From assembly GCA_018826295.1 (NCBI GenBank), contig JAHJZX010000065.1:1-37905 (forward strand): 37,905 bases of DNA, read 5' to 3'. Numbering within the stretch: the stretch's first letter is position 1; every line of letters starts with the position of its first letter. The stretch comes from Gammaproteobacteria bacterium (GTDB lineage: Bacteria; Pseudomonadota; Gammaproteobacteria; Enterobacterales; Alteromonadaceae). Shown here in pieces: positions 31,697 through 37,905 of the stretch. The translations under genes were made by a program, and so were the position numbers. The notes below the pieces were generated by a model that had not been told where the DNA came from, ran no database searches, and saw nothing but the letters and a program-made list of their open reading frames with translations.

Positions 31697-34074
31697 TTTC
31701 TAAGCAACCTTAACGAATTAGACACCACCAGCAAGGAGCTGAATGACATACCCAGCACGGCGATATAAGGCGACACTAAGCCAGCAACGGCCAGCGGGAT
31801 TATCAACAGGTTGTAGCCAACAGACCAGGCCAGGTTTTGTTTAATAATGCGCTGGGCGGCGCTGCTGCCCGCTAACAGCTGTGCCAGCAAGGCGATACTG
31901 GGTTGCAACAATACCACATCGGCCTGATTTTTTGATAAGTCGCTGCCGGTTTGTAGCGTCACTGAAACATGGGCGGCATTAAATCCCGGGCTGTCGTTGA
32001 TACCATCACCCAGCATCAGCACTTTATGGCCCTGTTGTACCAGCTGGTTTATATGCTGTACTTTTTGCTCCGGGCTACAGCCTTTTACCAACTGATCAAA
32101 CTGCAGTTGTTGCTGCAATATATCGGCCTGCTCTGAGCTGTCGCCGGTTAGCATCACCAGTTTATAATCTGCCCGGCGCAGCTGATTGAGCAGTGCAGGT
32201 ACTTCCGGGCGCAGTGCATCGGTCAGGGTGACAGCAGCAAGTAATTTATTATCTGCCGTCAGGTACACCATGGCATCGGTGGGGTTACTAAGCTGGCAAA
32301 ACTGCGCACTGCCCACTTTAAGCTGTGTAGTTTGATACACGGCGCTGATGCCGGCACCGACACAAATTTGCGGCTGCTCAAGCTGCAGGCGCTGTTGTAA
32401 GTATGAGGCAAAGGCCCTGGCAATCGGATGCTCAGAGTAAGCTTCCAGATTGGCAATCAGGTTAAGGCAGTCGGCCTGGCTGTAGTCGTCGTGATAACAC
32501 TGCACAGCAGCCAATGAAAAGCGACCCTCGGTGAGGGTGCCGGTTTTATCGAAAACGATATGGCTAAGTTCGGGCAATACATCCAGCACAGCTGAGCGTT
32601 TTATCAATATGCCTTGCCGGTTAAGGTTGGCCAGCACGCAGGTTACAGCCGTCGGCGCCGCCAAACTCAGCGCGCAGGGGCAGGTGGCAACCAGTACCGA
32701 CAGTGTTACCCAGAATGCTCTGTCAGCATCAAGCCAGAAGTACCACAATATAAAGGTTGCGGCCGCTATTAACAGCAGACGCTCAACAAAATAACGGGCT
32801 AATTTATCGGTTTTTTGTAGCACAGCCGGTTTTTGACTCAGCGTTTGCTGTTGCAGGGCGATAATTTGTCCCAGCCTGGAGGTAGCCAGTGCCGCCTGTA
32901 CCTGCACAGTCAGTACGCCATCATGGTTAATACTGCCGGCCAGCACGGTGTCGCCAACAGCTTTGCTAACTGGACGGTATTCACCGGTAAGCATCGATTC
33001 ATCGGCAGAGCTGCTACCTTGTAATACCGTGCCGTCTGCTGCAAAGGTTTCGCCAGCCTTTACCAGGATGCGGTCGCCACTGTTTAACCGCCGGGCTGAC
33101 ACGATGACCTGCTCTTCATCGTGCAGTAGAGTTGCGCTGACAGGCATGATTTTTAACAGATTACTGGTGGCATCGCGGGCCTGCGAGCGAGCGCGGTACT
33201 CAAAAAATTTACCCAGTTGCAATAGAAAGGTGAACATACAGACAGATTCAAAATACACTTCACCGGTATTAAACACAGTGGCGTAAGCTGAAGCAAAAAA
33301 GGTGTAATAAATGGCCAGGCTTACCGGCACGTCCATATTTAGCTGGCGGGCTTTAACACCACGCCAGGCACTATGAACAAAGGGCAGGGCAGCGTACAGC
33401 ACCACCGGCAGCGTTAACAACAAACTGATCCAGCGCAGGTAGCCCTGATGCGACGCTTCAATGCCGGTATAGTCGCCAAAATACAGTGCCACAGCCAGCA
33501 TCATTACCTGCATTGTCATAATGCCAGACACCGCCAGGCGTTTTAAAAAGCGATTTAATTCAGCTTTAAACTGCTGCTGCTCTTGATCGGCGACAAAAGG
33601 GCTGGCCTGATAACCAATATTGTTCAACTCAGCTAATATGCTGCTGAGCGGTGTAATATCATTGCGCCAACTCAGATGGCAACGTTGGGTGGCAGAATTA
33701 ACACTGACTTTGCTTACAGCGCTCAGCTGCTTCAGATGCTTTTCAATCAACCAGGCGCAAGCTGCACAGCTGATACCGCTGACAGAGAGCTCTATTTCGG
33801 TAATATCGCCTTGCTGGCGGGCAATATCGGCCAGCACATCGGGCGCATCAAAACTTTGTAACGAGCTTGCTACCGCATCGGGCATCGGTTCAGTGCGGCT
33901 GGCCGGTTTAGTGCGAAAACGATAATAGTCGGCCAGACCACTTTGAATGATGGTGTCGGCAACAGCGTGGCAACCGGCACAGCAAAATGTGCGGCTTTGG
34001 CCGTCAAACATCAGGCTGAGGTGAACGCCATCTGGTACGGTTTCATCACAATGAAAGCAACGCGCTGTGCTCAA
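31693..34074 (-). CDS. ccoI: Copper P1B-type ATPase CcoI for cbb3 oxidase
   Basis: 793 aa. Order of parts: a Cys-rich N-terminal unit (CFHCDE and CCAGCHAVAD, residues 6-40) specific to FixI/CcoI, an HMA domain with SCAAC (102-106), eight membrane helices with the CPC copper site in TCPCALSLAAP, the phosphorylation loop DKTGTLTEG, SEHPIARAF (HP), and GDGINDSPGF. It pumps copper towards the periplasm to feed CcoN's CuB centre rather than for resistance. It overlaps ccoS and follows ccoH by 12 bases. Confidence 0.94.
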   Translation of the reverse strand: MSTARCFHCDETVPDGVHLSLMFDGQSRTFCCAGCHAVADTIIQSGLADYYRFRTKPASRTEPMPDAVASSLQSFDAPDVLADIARQQGDITEIELSVSGISCAACAWLIEKHLKQLSAVSKVSVNSATQRCHLSWRNDITPLSSILAELNNIGYQASPFVADQEQQQFKAELNRFLKRLAVSGIMTMQVMMLAVALYFGDYTGIEASHQGYLRWISLLLTLPVVLYAALPFVHSAWRGVKARQLNMDVPVSLAIYYTFFASAYATVFNTGEVYFESVCMFTFLLQLGKFFEYRARSQARDATSNLLKIMPVSATLLHDEEQVIVSARRLNSGDRILVKAGETFAADGTVLQGSSSADESMLTGEYRPVSKAVGDTVLAGSINHDGVLTVQVQAALATSRLGQIIALQQQTLSQKPAVLQKTDKLARYFVERLLLIAAATFILWYFWLDADRAFWVTLSVLVATCPCALSLAAPTAVTCVLANLNRQGILIKRSAVLDVLPELSHIVFDKTGTLTEGRFSLAAVQCYHDDYSQADCLNLIANLEAYSEHPIARAFASYLQQRLQLEQPQICVGAGISAVYQTTQLKVGSAQFCQLSNPTDAMVYLTADNKLLAAVTLTDALRPEVPALLNQLRRADYKLVMLTGDSSEQADILQQQLQFDQLVKGCSPEQKVQHINQLVQQGHKVLMLGDGINDSPGFNAAHVSVTLQTGSDLSKNQADVVLLQPSIALLAQLLAGSSAAQRIIKQNLAWSVGYNLLIIPLAVAGLVSPYIAVLGMSFSSLLVVSNSLRLLRK

Positions 34075-34086
34075 TTTAGTATTCCG

Positions 34087-34572
34087 TCAGTAACCGAGTT
34101 TAATCTCAGCCGTGCTGGGCAGTTGCAGCTCTGCGCGCAATTTCCATTGTTTAGATGCATCAGATACCACTAATTGCCACTTGCCATCCGGCGTTATCGG
34201 CAGGGTGGCAACATACAGTAATTCGCCACTGCGCTCAGCGTCGACGGCAAAATCGCGCTCGGCCAGGGTTGGATGATAAAAGTCCAGATGCAGACTGCCT
34301 TCCAGTACGGAATTCTCGTTAAACCGCACTACTGCCCGGTTACCGGCCAATAATACCTGGGCATTAAGATTGCGCAGCGCCGCTTCACGATACTTTGCCA
34401 GCTGCATATTAATTGCCTTGCCGGCTTTGTAGTAGTCATCGACAACCAGATCAGGTGAATGTTGTTGCATGATCACGATGGTATGTACTGCTTTAATTGC
34501 GGTAACAACAGGAATGGCAATTAATACCCAGGGCCACAGCTGCTTGTACCAGGGTTTAGTGTCTTGCTGCAT
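34087..34572 (-). CDS. ccoH: FixH/CcoH-like cbb3 oxidase assembly protein
   Basis: 161 aa with one N-terminal membrane helix (WPWVLIAIPVVTAIKAVHTI) and a periplasmic beta-rich domain. DLVVDDYYKAGKAINMQLAK is the FixH signature. It takes part in cbb3 complex maturation. A 13-bp hairpin separates it from ccoP. The gene ccoG, often found before ccoH, is absent here. Confidence 0.88.
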   Translation of the reverse strand: MQQDTKPWYKQLWPWVLIAIPVVTAIKAVHTIVIMQQHSPDLVVDDYYKAGKAINMQLAKYREAALRNLNAQVLLAGNRAVVRFNENSVLEGSLHLDFYHPTLAERDFAVDAERSGELLYVATLPITPDGKWQLVVSDASKQWKLRAELQLPSTAEIKLGY

Positions 34573-34604
34573 AACAACCTCAAACAGTTTAAACAGGCCA
34601 GATA

Positions 34605-34633
34605 ATATTAAGCCCCGGAGCGGGGCTTAATAT
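34605..34633. terminator. Strong hairpin between ccoP and ccoH
   Basis: Perfect 13-bp stem: ATATTAAGCCCCG (34605-34617), loop GAG, CGGGGCTTAATAT (34621-34633). There is no U run in the direction of transcription, so it more likely trims or stabilises the ccoNOQP mRNA, or gives partial termination before the assembly genes. Confidence 0.65.
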
Positions 34634-34657
34634 ATCACAGTTCAGAATCTCAGATGA

Positions 34658-35641
34658 CTACTGCGCTGCTGGTTGTTCCGGATGTGCCAGTCGATAGACA
34701 TAAGCAGTCAGGATATGCACTTTATCTTCACCTAAGGTGTGTTTAAAGGCCGGCATCTGGCCGTAGCGGCCGTTGCGCAGTGTTTCTTCAACTGCCGAAG
34801 CAGAACCACCGCCATAAAGCCAGGTATTATCGGTCAGGTTTGGCGCACCAAATGGCAGGTTGTGTGCCAGACTGCCTTTACCATCGGCGCCGTGACAGGC
34901 CGCACAAAGGGCAAACTTGGCTTTACCGGCTTCGGCGTCGCGGTCATTCACACTACGACCGGATAAACTCAGCACATAGGCGGTCATTTCCTTTACACCT
35001 TGCTCGCCAAGCGCATCAATCCAAGCCGGCATCGCAGCCTTGCGGCCGAACAACAGCGTTTCTTTAATTTTGTCTGGTGTACCGCCATACAGCCAGTCAT
35101 TATCGGTCAGGTTAGGAAAACCGTTCTGACCGCGAGCGTCTGAGCCGTGGCACAGCGCGCAGTTTTGCAGGAATAACCGCTGACCAATTTTAAACGCATC
35201 ATCATCATACGCTAAATCCAGCACATCACGTTTAGCAAACTGCTGAAACACCGGACCATAAACTTCATCAGCGTGGGCCAATTCACGGTCTAACTCAACG
35301 TTACGGCCTTCTTCCAGCGCTTTGGCTGTCGCCAGGCGTGATTCTTCCAGAGATTTTATACCCTGGTTTGAACTGGTCCAGCCCCAAAAGCCTTTCCAAT
35401 TACCCAAGCCCGGATAAGCGGCCAGGTAAAAAACCGACCAAACCAGGGTGAGGACGAACATGTAAGTCCACCAGCGTGGCAGCGGATTGTTGATTTCTTC
35501 AATGCCGTCTACTTCGTGGCCGGTGTTTTGATCTTCAGGAACGCCAACATGGTTGGTCAGGTTCCATTTTAACAGTACTGCGCAGCCGATAAGCACCGGC
35601 AGGGTTAACACTATGATCCAAGCACTCCAAAAGCTACTCAT
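34658..35641 (-). CDS. ccoP: cbb3 oxidase subunit CcoP (diheme cytochrome c)
   Basis: 327 aa from ATG 35641 (AGGAG 8 bases upstream); earlier starts would overlap ccoQ entirely. N-terminal part with two membrane helices (FWSAWIIVLTLPVLIGCAVLL and WTYMFVLTLVWSVFYLAAYPG), then two cytochrome c domains with CALCHG and CAACHG heme sites and Met ligands in AAMPAW and GQMPAF. It passes electrons to CcoO. It overlaps the end of ccoQ by 8 bases. Confidence 0.95.
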   Translation of the reverse strand: MSSFWSAWIIVLTLPVLIGCAVLLKWNLTNHVGVPEDQNTGHEVDGIEEINNPLPRWWTYMFVLTLVWSVFYLAAYPGLGNWKGFWGWTSSNQGIKSLEESRLATAKALEEGRNVELDRELAHADEVYGPVFQQFAKRDVLDLAYDDDAFKIGQRLFLQNCALCHGSDARGQNGFPNLTDNDWLYGGTPDKIKETLLFGRKAAMPAWIDALGEQGVKEMTAYVLSLSGRSVNDRDAEAGKAKFALCAACHGADGKGSLAHNLPFGAPNLTDNTWLYGGGSASAVEETLRNGRYGQMPAFKHTLGEDKVHILTAYVYRLAHPEQPAAQ

Positions 35642-35819
35642 GATCGGACTCCTGTTTATTTTTGTGTGGTGCCTTTTGTTCGTCGTCAAATACCAGGTTT
35701 GCCGCCTGATCAAAATCCGCTTTGCGCTTTTTACCAAAAGCCCAGATAACGTAGGCAATAAAAGCGACGAACAAAATCACGGTAAAGATGCTATGTATAG
35801 TTGAGTATTCCATCAGCAT
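35634..35819 (-). CDS. ccoQ: cbb3 oxidase subunit CcoQ
   Basis: 61 aa (59 if ATG 35813 is used). One membrane helix (IHSIFTVILFVAFIAYVIWAF) and a charged cytosolic tail (KKRKADFDQAANLVFDDE), the CcoQ pattern. It helps hold the complex together. The start codon at 35819 overlaps the TAA of ccoO as TAATG. Confidence 0.9.
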   Translation of the reverse strand: MLMEYSTIHSIFTVILFVAFIAYVIWAFGKKRKADFDQAANLVFDDEQKAPHKNKQESDHE

Positions 35820-36430
35820 TACTTCAGGTGAGTGCCCAATGATTGCAGGTACGCAATCAGAGCCTGCACTTCAGTTTTGCCGTTTACCGCTTCTGCTGCA
35901 CCGGCGATATCGTCATCGCTGTATGGTACGCCGTAGCTGCGCAATACTTCCATTTTGCGTGCAGTGTGCTTGCCGTCCAGGGTGTTTTTATCCAACCACG
36001 GATAACCCGGCATATTTGACTGTGGCACCACTGAACGTGGGTTCATCAAATGCGCATAATGCCAGTCGTCGCTGTAGCGCTGGCCAACGCGGGCCAGATC
36101 CGGACCAGTACGTTTTGACCCCCACAGGAAAGGGTGGTCCCATACGCTTTCACCGGCTACCGAATAGTGACCATAGCGTTCTACTTCAGCGCGGAATGGG
36201 CGGATCATCTGGCTATGACAGCCAACACAGCCTTCGCGGACATAAATGTCGCGGCCTTCCAACTGCAGGGCAGTGTACGGCACCATACCATCAACCGGCT
36301 GAGTGGTTTCGTCCAGGAAAAACAGTGGCGTGATCAGTACCAAAGTACCAAAACTGATGGCCACTATGGTTAAAATGGCTAACAGACCTACGCTGCGCTC
36401 AATTTTGTCGTGATGATTTTTATTCGACAT
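35819..36430 (-). CDS. ccoO: cbb3 oxidase subunit CcoO (monoheme cytochrome c)
   Basis: 203 aa, full length. N-terminal membrane anchor ([23 protein letters not shown]), the heme c site CVGCHS with [17 protein letters not shown] after it, and the Met ligand in SNMPGYPWL. These are signature parts of CcoO. It sits between ccoN (10-base gap) and ccoQ (overlap). Confidence 0.96.
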   Translation of the reverse strand: MSNKNHHDKIERSVGLLAILTIVAISFGTLVLITPLFFLDETTQPVDGMVPYTALQLEGRDIYVREGCVGCHSQMIRPFRAEVERYGHYSVAGESVWDHPFLWGSKRTGPDLARVGQRYSDDWHYAHLMNPRSVVPQSNMPGYPWLDKNTLDGKHTARKMEVLRSYGVPYSDDDIAGAAEAVNGKTEVQALIAYLQSLGTHLK

Positions 36431-36440
36431 GATCTACCTC

Positions 36441-37868
36441 TTACGCCGCTGCCGGAACAGCTTGCAGTGATTCATCTTTAGCACGCACCGTTTTGTAGAC
36501 GTTGTACGCCATTAACAGCATACCGGCTACCACGAATACACCACCAATAAAGCGCATCAGATAAAACGGCATTGACGCTTCCAGGCTTTGCACAAAGCTG
36601 TAGGTTAAGGTGCCGTCAGTGTTAACTGCACGCCACATCATGCCTTGGGTAATACCCGAGATCCACATAGCGACGATGTACAATACTACGCCGATAGTGT
36701 GCAGCCAGAAGTGGGTGTTAATCAGCGAAATGCTGTACATACGGCCCTGGTTATACAACACCGGGATCAGGTGATAAATCGCGCCAATCGAGATCATCGC
36801 AACCCAACCAAGCGCACCAGAGTGAACATGGCCGATAGTCCAGTCAGTGTAATGCGACAGCGCATTTACTGATTTTATTGCCATCATCGGGCCTTCGAAG
36901 GTCGACATACCATAGAACGACAGCGATACAATTAAGAAACGCAGGATAGGGTCGGTTTTCAGCTTATGCCAGGCACCGGACAACGTCATAATACCGTTGA
37001 TCATGCCGCCCCAGCTTGGTACAAACAGCACAACCGACATTACCATGCCTAAAGACTGAGTCCAGTCTGGCAGCGCGGTATAGTGCAAATGGTGTGGTCC
37101 CGCCCAAATGTACAGTGCAATAAGTGCCCAGAAGTGCACTATCGATAAGCGATACGAATAAACCGGGCGACCCGCTTGTTTAGGTACAAAGTAGTACATC
37201 ATACCAAGGAAACCGGCGGTTAACAGAAAGCCTACCGCATTGTGGCCATACCACCATTGGATCATCGCATCGACCGCACCGGCGTATACCGAGTAGGATT
37301 TAAAGGCGCTAACCGGAATCGCCATGCTGTTTACAATGTGCAGCGCCGCAACGGTAAGGATAAAACCGCCCAGAAACCAGTTGGCTACATAGATATGGCT
37401 GGTTTTACGCTTTACCAGAGTACCAAAAAACACTATGGCGTACGATACCCACACCAGCGTTATCAAAATATCGATTGGCCATTCCAGCTCGGCGTATTCT
37501 TTACTGCTGGTTAAACCCAGCGGCAACGTTACGACAGCGGCAACAATAACCGCTTGCCAACCCCAGAAGGTAAACATCGCCAGCTTTTCGGCAAATAAAC
37601 GCACCTGACAGGTACGCTGTACGATGTAATAACTGGTGGCAAACAGCGCACTGGTACCAAAAGCAAAAATGACGGCGTTGGTATGCAACGGCCGCAACCG
37701 GCTGTAAGTCAGCCAGGGGATATCAAAGTTCAGTGACGGCCAATAAAGCTGGGCCGCGATTAACACGCCTACCGCCATGCCTATAATCCCCCATAAAACG
37801 GTGGTTAAGGCAAAGAGGCGGACAACGCTATAGTTGTAGTCAACATTTAACGAATTGGTCTGGCTCAT
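36441..37868 (-). CDS. ccoN: cbb3 oxidase catalytic subunit CcoN
   Basis: 475 aa, 12 membrane helices. Heme-copper oxidase subunit I of type C: low-spin heme and CuB His ligands lie in [21 protein letters not shown] (His of CuB), [15 protein letters not shown] (His pair) and [13 protein letters not shown] (heme ligands). It reduces O2 to water at very low oxygen and pumps protons. GGAA stands 7 bases before ATG 37868. The promoter lies beyond the window, with only 37 bases upstream visible, which hold no full FNR box. Confidence 0.96.
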   Translation of the reverse strand: MSQTNSLNVDYNYSVVRLFALTTVLWGIIGMAVGVLIAAQLYWPSLNFDIPWLTYSRLRPLHTNAVIFAFGTSALFATSYYIVQRTCQVRLFAEKLAMFTFWGWQAVIVAAVVTLPLGLTSSKEYAELEWPIDILITLVWVSYAIVFFGTLVKRKTSHIYVANWFLGGFILTVAALHIVNSMAIPVSAFKSYSVYAGAVDAMIQWWYGHNAVGFLLTAGFLGMMYYFVPKQAGRPVYSYRLSIVHFWALIALYIWAGPHHLHYTALPDWTQSLGMVMSVVLFVPSWGGMINGIMTLSGAWHKLKTDPILRFLIVSLSFYGMSTFEGPMMAIKSVNALSHYTDWTIGHVHSGALGWVAMISIGAIYHLIPVLYNQGRMYSISLINTHFWLHTIGVVLYIVAMWISGITQGMMWRAVNTDGTLTYSFVQSLEASMPFYLMRFIGGVFVVAGMLLMAYNVYKTVRAKDESLQAVPAAA

Positions 37869-37905
37869 GTTGAGTTCCGCTGCAGTTTGTGCTGGTTACT
37901 GACAC

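Noticed and set aside
35788..36333. 181-aa plus-strand frame antisense to ccoO.
   Set aside because: Composition (Cys, Arg and His rich) is typical of antisense reading, and the minus-strand ccoO is certain.
1..37905. CRISPR arrays, rRNA or tRNA genes.
   Set aside because: No regular short repeats with spacers and no tRNA or rRNA signature were found when reading both strands.

Overview
The window reads as a chromosomal segment of a free-living gammaproteobacterium. The right two thirds (about 11.2-37.9 kb) carries a gene order typical of Alteromonadales/Chromatiales-type genomes such as Rheinheimera: ccoNOQP-ccoH-ccoI-ccoS-TauE-fnr-uspE-ttcA, plus alaA, bax, yebG, dgt and an nrtR-prs-nadV NAD salvage locus. 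The genus is an inference from synteny and protein style, not something the sequence proves.

Region 1 (1-11,076) is the 3' end of an Rhs polymorphic-toxin locus. The first gene is the C-terminal part of an Rhs protein whose body lies upstream of the window; it ends in a DNA/RNA non-specific endonuclease domain and is followed by a YezG-like immunity gene. Downstream is a long array of displaced ('orphan') tip-toxin/immunity cassettes separated by fragments of the same Rhs core repeat (1941-2456, about 5326-5417, 9214-9561, 10868-11069). Every displaced toxin I can see is broken: one has an in-frame nonsense codon, a RES-domain toxin has a one-base frameshift, and others are only 3' stubs. The immunity-like genes are open. 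The array holds two YezG paralogues each followed by a nearly identical 100-aa gene, an HD-domain hydrolase, a three-part RES toxin / MbcA-ParS-like protein / ADP-ribosylglycohydrolase module, three paralogues of a ~95-aa family, a VOC-fold protein and several small unrecognised genes. A fragment of a MAPEG gene lies antisense in the middle. I see no transposase, CRISPR array, rRNA or tRNA gene.

Region 2 (11.2-14.2 kb) has a secreted small protein and a tightly overlapping operon: a 29-aa ORF, a DUF1266 gene and a TPR-like gene, joined by ATGA overlaps. Region 3 (14.2-17.4 kb) is the NAD salvage locus: NrtR (with a degenerate Nudix box) diverges from prs-nadV across a control region with three inverted repeats.

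Region 4 (17.5-28 kb) holds a MAPEG protein, a zinc-finger rhomboid protease, a membrane-anchored protein, a patatin-like lipase, a dGTPase-like enzyme, SOS-regulated yebG under a clear LexA box, an alanine/Na+ symporter, a zinc-type CDF exporter, AlaA, a Bax-like glucosaminidase and a DUF2987 protein. Region 5 (28-37.9 kb) is the cbb3 oxidase structural and assembly cluster on the minus strand with the oxygen sensor Fnr, UspE and the tRNA thiolase TtcA: one respiratory/low-oxygen neighbourhood. The window ends 37 bases upstream of the ccoN start, so its promoter is not visible.
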